From: Hydrogenophilales bacterium
GTDB lineage: Bacteria > Pseudomonadota > Gammaproteobacteria > Burkholderiales > Thiobacillaceae
Direction: 5' to 3'
Assembly (NCBI GenBank): GCA_016195805.1
Contig: JACPYT010000002.1
Coordinates: forward strand, 62,001 to 126,000
Length of the DNA: 64,000 nt
A model generated the notes under the pieces. It was not told the DNA's origin. It did not search any database and saw only the letters and a list, made by a program, of their open reading frames with translations. This document shows, in pieces, positions 46,489 to 55,315 of this stretch (positions are counted from its first letter, which is position 1; each line of letters starts with the position of its first letter). The translations under genes were made by a program, and so were the position numbers.

Positions 46489-47931
46489 ATGAGGAAGACA
46501 AGACTGCTCAACACGATGATCGCCGGTGTGATGGTCACGGCACATGCCAGTTGGGCTGCGCCGCGCGATGAAGTCGTCAGCGCCGCATCCGACCAAAGCA
46601 GCGTGGCGGTCACCCTCTACAACGACAATCTGGCGCTGGTGAAGGATACGCGGCGAATCAGGCTGGGACGCGACTTCAATCGGCTGGCGTGGCGCGAGGT
46701 GTCGGCACAGATGCGCCCGGAAACGGCACAGTTGCGCAATCTGTCGAATCCGGCCGGATTCCGGCTGCAGGAGCAGAACTTCGACTTCGACCTGTTGACG
46801 CCGCAAAAGCTGCTCGAAAAATACGTCGGGCGCGGGGTCAGCGTCATTCGCACGCACCCCGGCACGGACGTGGAAACACGCGAAGCCGCCACCGTGCTTT
46901 CGACCAACAATGGCGTGGTGCTCAAGTTTGCCGACGGTCACATCGAAACAGGCGTGCCGGGACGGCTCGCGTTTCCCGGCGTGCCCGACACGTTGCGCGA
47001 TACGCCCACGCTGGTGATCTCGCTGATCAATCCGGTTGCGGGCGCGCAGAACCTGGAGCTGTCCTACCTGACCGGCGGCCTGTCGTGGCGCGCCGACTAT
47101 GTGGCCGAGCTGAATGCCGATGACGACCGGCTGGACCTGAACGGCTGGGTGACGCTGACCAACCAGAGCGGCGCGGCCTACCCCAATGCGACATTGCAGC
47201 TGGTTGCGGGCGACCTCAACCGGGTGCGTGATGCTCAGCCGGCACCGCGCGCGACCATGGCGATGGCGGCCAAGGCCGCCGACGCCGACATGCAGCAGGA
47301 ATCGCTGCTCGAATATCACCTCTATACCTTGCAGCGTCCCACCACGCTGGCGGACAACCAGACCAAGCAGGTCGCCCTCTTGTCGGCGAGTCGGGTGCCG
47401 GTGAGAAAGGAATTCCTGCTCCAAGGCGCGAATTACTACTACTCGGGGCAGGCCGGCGAAATCGGCCGGAAGATCAAGGTCGGCGTGTTCGTCGAGTTCG
47501 ACAACAAGGGCGAGGGGCTTGGCGTGCCGTTGCCCAAGGGGGTGATCCGCGTCTACAAGAAGGATGGACAGGGCAACGCGCAGTTCGTCGGCGAGGATCG
47601 CATCGACCATACGCCGAAGAACGAAACCGTGCGCCTGAAGCTGGGCGATGCGTTCGACGTGACCGCCGACAGGAAACAGACCGACTTCCAGAAACTGGCC
47701 GGCACGGGACGTTACAACTACGTGTTCGAATCCGCCTACGAGATCGTCCTGAAGAACGCCAAGCCGGAAGCGGTCACCGTCACCGTGCGCGAACCGATGC
47801 CGGGCGACTGGACGATGGTGAGCGAGTCGCAGCCGCACACCAAGGCGGCATCCGGCACCGCCGAATGGCAGGTGAAGGTGCCCGCGGAAGGCAGGACGAC
47901 GTTGACCTATCGCGTACGCGTCAGGTACTGA
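46489..47931 (+). CDS. Secreted DUF4139 family protein
   Basis: A 480-residue protein with a signal peptide (LNTMIAGVMVTAHASWAAP). The body matches the DUF4139 pattern: VAVTLYNDNLALVKDTRRI at the start, SYLTGGLSWRADYVAEL in the middle, and LTYRVRVRY as a C-terminal strand. Function unknown; the beta-rich plan suggests a surface or periplasmic protein. The start was set at MRKTRLL because it follows GAGGGAGG; an open frame extends further upstream without a better site. Its last 11 bases overlap the end of the converging pgi gene. Confidence 0.82.
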   Translation: MRKTRLLNTMIAGVMVTAHASWAAPRDEVVSAASDQSSVAVTLYNDNLALVKDTRRIRLGRDFNRLAWREVSAQMRPETAQLRNLSNPAGFRLQEQNFDFDLLTPQKLLEKYVGRGVSVIRTHPGTDVETREAATVLSTNNGVVLKFADGHIETGVPGRLAFPGVPDTLRDTPTLVISLINPVAGAQNLELSYLTGGLSWRADYVAELNADDDRLDLNGWVTLTNQSGAAYPNATLQLVAGDLNRVRDAQPAPRATMAMAAKAADADMQQESLLEYHLYTLQRPTTLADNQTKQVALLSASRVPVRKEFLLQGANYYYSGQAGEIGRKIKVGVFVEFDNKGEGLGVPLPKGVIRVYKKDGQGNAQFVGEDRIDHTPKNETVRLKLGDAFDVTADRKQTDFQKLAGTGRYNYVFESAYEIVLKNAKPEAVTVTVREPMPGDWTMVSESQPHTKAASGTAEWQVKVPAEGRTTLTYRVRVRY

Positions 47932-49573
47932 GCCCGCGCCGCCGGCGGATGTCGGCGATCAGGCCGAGGGTGGAGCCGTCGTGCTCGCCGATTGCCCTGA
48001 CGGAACTCAGGGCGGCGCGGATCGGCGGCGCCAGCTGCTTGCCGAGCTCGACGCCCCACTGGTCGAAGCTGTTGATCTGCCAGATCACGCCCTGCACGAA
48101 CACCTTGTGCTCGTAAAGCGCGATCAGCATGCCTAGTGTGTGCGGATCGAGCTTCTGGTAGAGCAGGGTGTTGCTCGGACGGTTGCCTGGAAAGACCTTG
48201 TGCGGGGCCAATGCCTTGGCGGCCTCGCGGGTCATGCCTTGGGTGATGAGTTCCGCTTCGATCACTGCGCGCGACTTGCCTTTCAGCAGGGCCTCGGTCT
48301 GCGCCAGGCAGTTGGCCAGCAGCCATTCGTGCTGGTCGGCCAGCGGCGTGGGGTTCACCGCCGCCGCCAGGAAGTCGGTGGGGATCAGCCGCGTGCCCTG
48401 GTGCACCAACTCGAAGAACGCGTGCTGGCCGTTGGTGCCGGGCGCGCCCCACACGATGGGGCCGGTGTTGTAGTTGACCAGCTTGTTGGCGCGGTTGACG
48501 TTCTTGCCGTTCGACTCCATGTCGAGCTGTTGCAGGAACGGCACCAGCAGGCGCAGGCGCTGGTCGTAGGGAAAGATGCCGTAGGTGTCGGTACCCCAGA
48601 AGTTGGCGTACCAGATGCCGAGCATGCCGAGGATCACCGGCATGTTGGCTTCGAGCGGCGCTTCCTTGAAATGGACGTCCATCGCATGCGCGCCGGCCAG
48701 CAGCGCCTGGAAGTTGCCCCAGCCGATCTGCAGCGCGATCGACAGGCCGATCGCCGACCACAGCGAATAGCGGCCGCCGACCCAGTCCCAGAAGATGAAC
48801 ATGTTGTCCGGATCGATACCGAAGGCCTCGACCGCTTGAACGTTGGTGGACAGGGCCACGAAATGCCGTGCCACCGCAGCCGGCGCGCGCAGGGCTGCCA
48901 GCAGCCAGGCCTTGGCCGAATTGGCATTGGCCAGGGTTTCCAGCGTGGTGAAGGTTTTCGAGGCAACGATGAACAGCGTGGTCTCGGGATCGAGTGATTT
49001 GAGCGTGGTTGCCAGATGCGCCGGGTCGAGGTTGGAGACGAAGTGCACGCGCAGGTTTTCCACCGCGTAATGGTCGAGTGCCGCGCACACCATCGCCGGG
49101 CCCAGATCCGAGCCGCCGATGCCGATGTTCACTACATCGCGGATCGGTTTTCCGGTATATCCCAGCCAGCTGCCGTTGTGGACCGCTTCGACGAAGTGCT
49201 GCATGCGCTGGAGCACCTTGGCGACTTCGCGTTCGACGTCCACCCCTTCCACCATCAGGGGCGGCCGTACCGGCGCGCGCAGCGCGACGTGCAGCACCGC
49301 GCGCTTTTCGGTGAAGTTGATGCGTTCGCCCTTGCACATGGCAGCGCGCATGTCCTCCAGCCCGGATTCGCGTGCCAGTTGCATCAGATGCCGCATGGTT
49401 TCGGTGGTGACGCGATTCTTCGAGTAGTCGAGCAGGAGGTTGCCGCAGCGCAGGGACAGCTGCTCGAAGCGACGGGTGTCCTCGCGGAAAGCGGTGCGCA
49501 TGTCGAAGTCGCGCATGGACTTGTAATGCTGTTCCAGGTCCTTCCAGGCGGGCAGGTGTTTGAGCGGTTTCAT
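47921..49573 (-). CDS. pgi: Glucose-6-phosphate isomerase
   Basis: Pgi interconverts glucose 6-phosphate and fructose 6-phosphate. The 550-residue protein carries the signature VNIGIGGSDLGPAMV, the second motif VGGRYSLWSAIGLSI, the catalytic glutamate near MESNGKNV and the late INSFDQWGVELGK lysine. It is the full-length bacterial form. Single gene; its 3' end overlaps the end of the DUF4139 gene on the other strand. Confidence 0.96.
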   Translation of the reverse strand: MKPLKHLPAWKDLEQHYKSMRDFDMRTAFREDTRRFEQLSLRCGNLLLDYSKNRVTTETMRHLMQLARESGLEDMRAAMCKGERINFTEKRAVLHVALRAPVRPPLMVEGVDVEREVAKVLQRMQHFVEAVHNGSWLGYTGKPIRDVVNIGIGGSDLGPAMVCAALDHYAVENLRVHFVSNLDPAHLATTLKSLDPETTLFIVASKTFTTLETLANANSAKAWLLAALRAPAAVARHFVALSTNVQAVEAFGIDPDNMFIFWDWVGGRYSLWSAIGLSIALQIGWGNFQALLAGAHAMDVHFKEAPLEANMPVILGMLGIWYANFWGTDTYGIFPYDQRLRLLVPFLQQLDMESNGKNVNRANKLVNYNTGPIVWGAPGTNGQHAFFELVHQGTRLIPTDFLAAAVNPTPLADQHEWLLANCLAQTEALLKGKSRAVIEAELITQGMTREAAKALAPHKVFPGNRPSNTLLYQKLDPHTLGMLIALYEHKVFVQGVIWQINSFDQWGVELGKQLAPPIRAALSSVRAIGEHDGSTLGLIADIRRRRGLST

Positions 49574-49680
49574 GGGCGTGCGATGTGTGGGGCGGACTTC
49601 GAAGGTATCATAAGCAGGCGGCGCGGGAACCAGTCAGGCACTGGAGCGGCGCTTTCTTCGACGCAGATGGATGAGACAGC

Positions 49681-50166
49681 ATGGTCACCGTGACACAAAA
49701 CAAACTCGTATTCATTACCTATTCCATTCTGGATTCGCGCGGCATGGTCGTCGAACAGCATGATATTCCGGTGGGTTACGTTCAGGGCGCCAACAGCGGC
49801 ATCCTGCCTGCGATCGAATCGGCAGTGGCAGGCCGCAAGATAGGCGACCGCGTCGAGATCGCCTTGTCACCGGAAGAGGGGTACGGGCTGCGCGACGAAA
49901 GCCTGGTGTTCGTGGATGACATCGACAATGTGCCGCCGGAATTCCGGCGCGTCGGGGCCGAAGTCATGTTCGAGAACGAATCGGGCGAGACCAAGGTTTT
50001 TTACGTCACCTCGATCGAGGACGGCAAGCTCACCCTGGATGGCAATCCTTCGCTGGCCGGGCAGAGCGTGACCTGCCTGGTGAACGTGACGGACATCCGC
50101 GACGCCACGCCGGAGGAAATCCGCAACGGGCGGCCGCTCGACGTGCAAACCGGAACGGTGCATTAA
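49681..50166 (+). CDS. FKBP-type prolyl isomerase, SlyD-like
   Basis: A 161-residue cytoplasmic isomerase. It has the FKBP strands with GMVVEQHDIPVGYVQGANSG replacing the usual first part, the VEIALSPEEGYGLRDESLVF core, and the inserted chaperone flap of SlyD-type proteins (about 70-125). The histidine-rich metal-binding tail of E. coli SlyD is missing. Single gene with a strong terminator, divergent from pgi. Confidence 0.88.
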   Translation: MVTVTQNKLVFITYSILDSRGMVVEQHDIPVGYVQGANSGILPAIESAVAGRKIGDRVEIALSPEEGYGLRDESLVFVDDIDNVPPEFRRVGAEVMFENESGETKVFYVTSIEDGKLTLDGNPSLAGQSVTCLVNVTDIRDATPEEIRNGRPLDVQTGTVH

Positions 50167-50186
50167 GTCCGCCACGGCGCCGACGT

Positions 50187-50216
50187 AAAAAAGCCGGGAA
50201 ATTCCCGGCTTTTTTT
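50187..50216 (+). terminator. Terminator after the SlyD-like gene
   Basis: AGCCGGGAA-A-TTCCCGGCT with six A before and seven T after. As it is symmetrical it may also serve the converging SCP2-like gene. Confidence 0.88.
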
Positions 50217-50230
50217 GTGGCGCACCGCGT

Positions 50231-50740
50231 TTACTTGGCGGGGCAGGCCTTGTCGCCGGGGATCTTGCCCGGCAGGAGCAGGAAGTGCTCGAACGGGCCC
50301 ATCACGCTCATGGCTTCCATTTTCGGGCCGGTGAACTTGAGGCGACCGAACATCATTGCCTTCATCGGACCGTATTCGCCCGCACCCATTTCGTCCCAGC
50401 GATCGGTGGTGGCATGCATCGTGTAATCGACCGCATAGTCCATCTGGTGATTCTGCACCGCGCCGCCATAGACGCAGACGGCCTTGCCGTCCTTGGCAAC
50501 GATCTTCATCTCGGTCTGGGTGGGTTCGCCGCAGTCGGTACGGAACAGGTGAATGATCTTGAAGCCGCGGCCCTTGTCATTCTTGATCCATTTTTCGCCC
50601 AGGCCGCCGGTCAGGACGGGATCCTTATTGAAGGCGTCGCAGGCCTGAGCGGTCCACTCGGCGGACATCATGGGGGTTGCGGCGTGGGCGGCAGTGGCGA
50701 ATACGGCCAGGGCGGCCAGCGCGATCGAAGTATATTTCAT
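50231..50740 (-). CDS. Periplasmic SCP2-like (sterol-carrier fold) protein
   Basis: A 169-residue protein with a clear signal peptide ending at AAHAA (residue 21). The mature part, from WTAQACDAFNKDPVL to LLPGKIPGD, has the SCP2 strand-helix pattern, including FGRLKFTGPKMEAMSVMGPF at the C-terminus. Three cysteines remain after cleavage. SCP2 folds bind lipids, but exported bacterial members have no assigned role. A strong AGGAGG site precedes the start. Two copies of a 10-base direct repeat lie just upstream and may be regulatory. Confidence 0.68.
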   Translation of the reverse strand: MKYTSIALAALAVFATAAHAATPMMSAEWTAQACDAFNKDPVLTGGLGEKWIKNDKGRGFKIIHLFRTDCGEPTQTEMKIVAKDGKAVCVYGGAVQNHQMDYAVDYTMHATTDRWDEMGAGEYGPMKAMMFGRLKFTGPKMEAMSVMGPFEHFLLLPGKIPGDKACPAK

Positions 50741-50766
50741 GGGTACCTCCTCCTTTTTGAATATTG

Positions 50767-50793
50767 GGGTTACAGCCTGATTCGGGTTACAGC
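50767..50793. repeat. Tandem 10-bp direct repeat upstream of the SCP2-like gene
   Basis: GGGTTACAGC occurs twice with a 17-base period. On the minus strand this is GCTGTAACCC twice, 27 to 53 bases before the start codon, where a regulator or alternative sigma factor could bind. The rest of 50741-50969 holds no gene or other clear signal. Confidence 0.5.
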
Positions 50794-50969
50794 TTGTTTT
50801 TCACGAAGAAGCACGCTCTCCGAGCACTGCACGGTAATCATCGCGTGCGGGCTTGTCAATGAGGGCTCGCCTATTTAACGTGGCCATGGCCCCATGGCAT
50901 GGCAGGGCGCCAGGCAGACTGACCGCATCCCCGCTGGCCGGCGCGCAGGGGCAGTGGCAACCCGGCGGC

Positions 50970-51644
50970 TTATCTGGGTGCGTTGAAGAGGCTTTTTTCC
51001 ACCAGCTGGATGCGCCGGTCGAGTTGAACCAGTTCGGCCGCATCGCCCCGGGCGGCAGCCTGTTTCTGCTGGAGTTTCAGGAAGGTCAACAGTGGCTGGC
51101 GCCAGCCTTGGGACGAGGCGGTTTCGGTGGCGAGTGCCAGGGTGGTGGCATCGGCTTCCCGACGCATGACGAGCAGGCCGGCGTCGAGCAGGCGCGCCAG
51201 CGGGTCGTCGATTCTGCCGAGGATTTCTGCGCGCCTGCCGGGCGGTGCGCGCAGCAGATCCTGATGCTGGCGGGGCAGCCGGGACACATCGAGGCCTTCC
51301 CACTGCAGGGTCACGAACCGGTAGTAGGCCTGGTCTGTCGCGTCCGGGGCGACGCGGGCCAGGTCGGCATACTCCGCGCAGGGGTCGTCGATCAGCATGG
51401 CGCGGCGCGTGGCGCAGCGTACCAGCCACAGCCGGGCGGTCTCGGCGACGCGGCCGGCACCGCCGGTGGCGGCAACCGCCTGCTGAAAATAGCGTTCGGC
51501 CAGCGTGTTGTCGCCCAGCAAGGCGTGTTTCTGGTAACGCTCGATGAGGTCGGCCGAATCGGTCCTCCAGTCGGGCGGGGGCGGACCCCCGCTGCCGCAG
51601 GCGGCGAGCAGGACCAGGCTGGCCAGGGCGAGCAGCGATTTCAT
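50970..51644 (-). CDS. Lipoprotein of the MCE operon, function unknown
   Basis: A 224-residue protein with a lipoprotein signal and lipobox (MKSLLALASLVLLAACGSGG). The mature part is helical and rich in leucine, alanine and arginine, with a TPR-like look (ERYQKHALLGDNTLAERYFQ). It does not resemble the PqiC/auxiliary lipoprotein often found with MCE genes. The ATG overlaps the MCE stop by four bases, so it belongs to the same operon and may be an outer-membrane partner of the lipid path. Confidence 0.7.
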   Translation of the reverse strand: MKSLLALASLVLLAACGSGGPPPPDWRTDSADLIERYQKHALLGDNTLAERYFQQAVAATGGAGRVAETARLWLVRCATRRAMLIDDPCAEYADLARVAPDATDQAYYRFVTLQWEGLDVSRLPRQHQDLLRAPPGRRAEILGRIDDPLARLLDAGLLVMRREADATTLALATETASSQGWRQPLLTFLKLQQKQAAARGDAAELVQLDRRIQLVEKSLFNAPR

Positions 51645-52567
51645 GGCAGTTTCACCTCGGGATTGCGGGCAAACGGCCATTTCTGGTTGATCTGGTTGAC
51701 CAGGTCGTTGGCCTTGCGCACGGCATCGTCAATCTCGGCGCGCAGCTGGGCGAGGTCCTGCGTGCCGTCCTTGACGTTGGCGGAAATCGCCACGGCATTC
51801 GCCATCATGGCATCGGCCTTTTTCAGGCTCGACTGCGCATCGTTCAGCATCAGCCGTATCTGGGCCAGCGATTCGCGTGTCTGCGCAGCCACGCCCTTCT
51901 CGGCATACAGCCATTGATCGGTCTTGGCGGCCATGCTGTCGAGCTTGGTCATGAGGGCGCGGGTCTTGTCGAGCGAGTCGGTCACCGCGCGGGCTTTTTC
52001 AGGGCTGCCCAGCACGCCTTCGAGCATGCCGTATTCGCCGGTCATGTGTCCGGTCACCGTCCTGACGTTGGCGAGCGTGGCGTTCATGTCGCCATCCTTG
52101 CGGGTGAGATATTCGACGTTGGCGAGGATGGCCTTGACCCGCTCGACCAGCGCCGGGATTTCCTTGCTGATGTCGGAGGTGAGCAGCAGCATGGTGGCGT
52201 TGTCGGGCAGCGCGGGGGCTTTCAGATCGGGAGAATCGACACGGATCTTGGCGCCCCCGACGATGGGCTTGTCGAGGGTGAAGGTGCTGTTCTCCTTCAG
52301 CCATTTGGCATTGCGGCCGAGAAACTCGGTGCGGATGATGATGCCGCCGTTTTCATTCAGCCCCAGTGTGGTGACGCGGCCGATTTCGATGCCGGAAAAC
52401 ACTACCGGCACGCCGGGCGCGACGCCGTCGGCGCTGGCGGCGGCCAGCTGCAGATGGAAGGTCTTTTCAAAGAAGCCGCGCGCATTCAGCAGATACACAA
52501 TGAAAATTCCGGCCAGCAGCAGCGATGCGGCAGCAAACAATCCGACCTTGAAATGCAGTTTGTTCAT
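51641..52567 (-). CDS. MCE-domain (MlaD-type) lipid transport protein
   Basis: A 308-residue protein with one N-terminal membrane helix (about 6-26) and a single MCE domain (about 40-120), recognisable in GVPVVFSGIEIGRVTTLGL. A long helical region follows, in place of the short tail of E. coli MlaD, so the hexamer may form an extended tube like PqiB or the Mce proteins. It would carry lipids between the membranes. The start overlaps the ATPase-like gene stop (ATGA), and the stop overlaps the lipoprotein start (ATGA). Confidence 0.88.
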   Translation of the reverse strand: MNKLHFKVGLFAAASLLLAGIFIVYLLNARGFFEKTFHLQLAAASADGVAPGVPVVFSGIEIGRVTTLGLNENGGIIIRTEFLGRNAKWLKENSTFTLDKPIVGGAKIRVDSPDLKAPALPDNATMLLLTSDISKEIPALVERVKAILANVEYLTRKDGDMNATLANVRTVTGHMTGEYGMLEGVLGSPEKARAVTDSLDKTRALMTKLDSMAAKTDQWLYAEKGVAAQTRESLAQIRLMLNDAQSSLKKADAMMANAVAISANVKDGTQDLAQLRAEIDDAVRKANDLVNQINQKWPFARNPEVKLP

Positions 52568-53001
52568 GCTCGATAAAGTGCCTGGTTCCAGCTGAAGTCG
52601 AAAATTTCCCAAGTGCCTGTTGTTTCCGCCTGCGCCGCCAGATGCCGGATGAAGGCCGGATAAGGCACATCGTAAAGCATGGCACCGGGGCGGTCGATGA
52701 CCAGCCGCGGACGCCTGAGGATGAGCGCGCGTGCCAGCTTGGTGATGAAACGCTGGGCCGGCGTCATGTCGGGATCGCGTAGCGTCGCGATGTCGGCATG
52801 GCCAAGCTGTTTCAGCAATTGCTGGGCCTGGCGGTTCGATTCGGCGACGTTGAAATGCCCCTGATAAATCGGAATCAGCGCAATATTGTCGAGTGCCGAC
52901 AGGTTGGCACGTAGTGGCAGTTCGTGCGAGACGCGCGCCACGTCGTCCGGTAGGGCGGCGACCGCCGTCATCAAGGCGGCACGGTCGTCGAACGGAGTCA
53001 G
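52564..53001 (-). CDS. Truncated, degenerate ABC ATPase of the MCE operon (no Walker A)
   Basis: About 145 residues match only the second half of an MlaF-like ATPase. LPLRANLSALDNIALIP resembles the Q-loop region, RDPDMTPAQRFITKLARALI stands where the LSGGQ signature should be, and RRPRLVIDRPGAML is Walker B with the catalytic glutamate changed to arginine. The Walker A half is missing, and the upstream DNA is occupied by the permease gene. A CTG codon overlaps the permease stop (CTGA), matching the NTGA overlaps seen elsewhere; an ATG ten codons later is the conservative start. The stop overlaps the MCE start (ATGA). It cannot hydrolyse ATP by itself. Confidence 0.75.
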   Translation of the reverse strand: MTPFDDRAALMTAVAALPDDVARVSHELPLRANLSALDNIALIPIYQGHFNVAESNRQAQQLLKQLGHADIATLRDPDMTPAQRFITKLARALILRRPRLVIDRPGAMLYDVPYPAFIRHLAAQAETTGTWEIFDFSWNQALYRA

Positions 53002-53792
53002 ATGTATTTGAGCGCTAATGACACCACCTCGATCGCCACGATGGCGAAGAATACCCGCATCATGCCGCGCAGCACGGAGACCGGCACCATGAAGAGCTTC
53101 TTCGGGGTCTCGAGTCCGGCGGTGACCGGGATTAGGGTGACCGCCAGGCCGAACAGCGCGCACTTGAAGATCAGCCCCGCCACGATCCTGAAATCGAAGA
53201 TTTTTGCGATGGTCCGGGTATATGGCTCGAAGCCGGCGGCGTTCACGCCGTAGATGGCGAGGTAGCCCATCAGCAGGGCGAGCAGGCCTGCGAGGCCGGC
53301 AAGCGTGACGACCGAGACGACACCGCCGACCAGACGCGGCAGGAATTCGAACTGCATTGGCGGAACCTTGCAATGCGCCAGCGCATCCAATTCGTTGTTG
53401 ACCTGCATCAGCGCGACTTCGGTGTTGATGGCGCTGCCCGAGCGCAGGGCGACGAACAGCGCCGTCAGGAAAGGCAGCAGCTCCAGCACCAGGACGCGGA
53501 TGGCCATTTCGCTGGCGAATTCGGTAAGGCCGAAGTCGCGCGCAGTGGACAGGATGATGGTGATGATGAGCCACGAGATGACCAGCGCGTAGCCGAGGAA
53601 TACATGCAGGATCTGCACGGCGGTGAAGTACACCTGCTTCACCACGACGTCGAAGGTGGCGCGGTTCCAGGTGGCGGGCTCCAGCAGCAGGAGACCGGCC
53701 TGGGCCAGAAACGCGAACATGCCGTAGCCGACGGTGAACCAGCCGACGACCTTGGCGCCGAGCGATTCGATGGAGGCCGCTAGAAAATTCAT
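52998..53792 (-). CDS. MlaE-type ABC permease
   Basis: A 264-residue inner-membrane protein with five or six hydrophobic segments. The MlaE family motif is visible as LRSGSAINTEVALMQVNNELDAL in pieces around residues 110-132, together with PRLVGGVVSVVTLAGLAGLL. It is the first gene of the minus-strand MCE operon, diverging from the SH3 gene by 84 bases. It would hand phospholipids to or from the MCE ring. Its natural ATPase partner in the operon is degenerate, so energy must come from elsewhere or not be used. Confidence 0.87.
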   Translation of the reverse strand: MNFLAASIESLGAKVVGWFTVGYGMFAFLAQAGLLLLEPATWNRATFDVVVKQVYFTAVQILHVFLGYALVISWLIITIILSTARDFGLTEFASEMAIRVLVLELLPFLTALFVALRSGSAINTEVALMQVNNELDALAHCKVPPMQFEFLPRLVGGVVSVVTLAGLAGLLALLMGYLAIYGVNAAGFEPYTRTIAKIFDFRIVAGLIFKCALFGLAVTLIPVTAGLETPKKLFMVPVSVLRGMMRVFFAIVAIEVVSLALKYI

Positions 53793-53876
53793 CGCGGCAT
53801 CTTAACGCCATTGCCGACGCTTGCGCCATCGGATGGCAGGCCCTACAGTTTCGCAGTCAGACGGAGAAGACACACG

Positions 53877-54410
53877 ATGAAAACATTCCTGATTCCGGCA
53901 AGCATGCTGGTGTTTTGCGTTGCGGCCGCATCGGCGCTCGCCGCGCCGGGCACGGTCTTGCGCAACGACAAGCTCTACAGCCAGCCGAGCGCGTCGTCCA
54001 AAGTGGCGGCGAATGTCCCCAAGGGCGCCAGTGTCGACATCGTCGCCAAGCAGGGCGGCTGGCTGCGCGTGACCTCGGGCACGTCGGCCGGCTGGATCCG
54101 GCTGCTTTCGGTACGTGCCGGGGCAGGGGGGCTGGGCGGTGCCGGACTGGGCGACGTGGTGGGCGCTGCCACCACCCGATCCGATCCCAGCCGTGTGGTC
54201 GCCGTGGCCGGCCTGCGCGGCTTGAATGACGAGGATCTGAAGCAGGCCAGATTCAATGGCGCTGAACTGGCCAAACTGAATGCCTGGCAGGCGACGCCCG
54301 CGCAGGCCCGCAGCTTTGCAGCCCAGGCGGGATTGAAAACGGCCGATGTGGCGGCACTGCCGGCGCCGCAGCCAGCGCAGACCTCATCATCGCCGTGGGA
54401 GGACAACTGA
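53877..54410 (+). CDS. Secreted bacterial SH3 (SH3b) domain protein
   Basis: A 177-residue exported protein with a signal peptide ending near SALAA (residue 22). Residues 24-78 form an SH3b domain (VLRNDKLYSQPSASSKVAAN, then GWLRVTSGTSAGWIRLLSV), a fold that binds cell-wall peptides or proteins. The C-terminal half has the conserved pattern VVAVAGLRGLNDEDLKQARF, found in proteins next to M48 proteases. ACGGAGAAG precedes the ATG. Its stop overlaps the protease start by one base (TGATG). Confidence 0.78.
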   Translation: MKTFLIPASMLVFCVAAASALAAPGTVLRNDKLYSQPSASSKVAANVPKGASVDIVAKQGGWLRVTSGTSAGWIRLLSVRAGAGGLGGAGLGDVVGAATTRSDPSRVVAVAGLRGLNDEDLKQARFNGAELAKLNAWQATPAQARSFAAQAGLKTADVAALPAPQPAQTSSSPWEDN

Positions 54411-55315
54411 TGAAACGCAAATTGATGGTTCTGGCCATTTCGCTGGTGTCGTTCAGCGGAGCGGCAACGGCATTGGACTTCGGCAAACTGCTCGAGCAAG
54501 GCATCAACCAGGAACTGAACAAAGGCAAGCAGACGCAACCTGATGCGTCGCAAAGCGCCGCTACGCCTCCGGCCAAACAGAAGATCGATGCCGGTCAACT
54601 GGGGTTTGCGCTGTTCGGCGATTACTCGCCCGAAGAGGAAACGCGCATCGGCAGGCAGATAGCGGGCAATCTCCTGGGCGCCGTGCCGCTGGTGCGCGAC
54701 GACAAGCTCCAGCACTACGTCAATCTGGTCGGCGACTGGGTAGCGCAGCAGAGCGGACGCAAGGACATCACCTGGCATTTTGGCGTCCTCGACACCGAGG
54801 ACATCAATGCGTTCGCCGCGCCGGGCGGTTACATCTTCCTGACCAAGGGCCTGTACCGGCGCCTCAACAACGAGGCCGAACTGGCCGGCGTGCTGGCGCA
54901 TGAGGTCGCGCACGTCACCCTGAAACACCACCTCAAGGTACTCAAGCAGTCCAGCCTGATCGGCGCGCTGGGACAGGCGGCCAGCAACAGGGCGAAGAGC
55001 AGCGACCAGGTGGTGCAGAACCTGATCGGCAACGGAGCGGAAATCATGGCGCGCGGACTCGACAAGAACGCCGAATTCGAGGCCGATCGCGTCGGCATCG
55101 TGTTTGCCGCGCGCGCGGGCTACGATCCCTGGGGCCTGCCCGAGGTATTGCAGGATCTCGCCGGGCTGCCTGCCAAGGACAGCCGGACCAGCCTGCTGTA
55201 TAAAACCCACCCACTCCCGGCCGACCGTCTGGCAGCACTCGGCGAGGCCGTCGGAGGACGGCTCGATGCCGTACAGGGCAAGGATCTGCCTGGCCGTTTC
55301 TACCGCATTAAGTGA
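54410..55315 (+). CDS. Periplasmic M48-family zinc metalloprotease
   Basis: A 301-residue secreted protease of the BepA/LoiP type. The signal peptide ends near ATA (residue 21). The zinc site is AHEVAHVTLKHH near residue 165, with the third ligand in NAEFEADRVG near residue 223. The C-terminus has TSLLYKTHPLPADRLAAL, the usual RxxR-like end of the catalytic domain. E. coli relatives work on outer-membrane protein assembly and stress. It is coupled to the SH3 gene before and the cyclase gene after (GTGA). Confidence 0.9.
   Translation: MKRKLMVLAISLVSFSGAATALDFGKLLEQGINQELNKGKQTQPDASQSAATPPAKQKIDAGQLGFALFGDYSPEEETRIGRQIAGNLLGAVPLVRDDKLQHYVNLVGDWVAQQSGRKDITWHFGVLDTEDINAFAAPGGYIFLTKGLYRRLNNEAELAGVLAHEVAHVTLKHHLKVLKQSSLIGALGQAASNRAKSSDQVVQNLIGNGAEIMARGLDKNAEFEADRVGIVFAARAGYDPWGLPEVLQDLAGLPAKDSRTSLLYKTHPLPADRLAALGEAVGGRLDAVQGKDLPGRFYRIK

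Noticed and set aside
53002..53829. Upstream continuation of the degenerate ATPase frame across the whole mlaE gene
   Set aside because: The frame is open, but its translation there is arginine/alanine-rich noise while the overlapping frame encodes a clear permease. It does not supply the missing Walker A.
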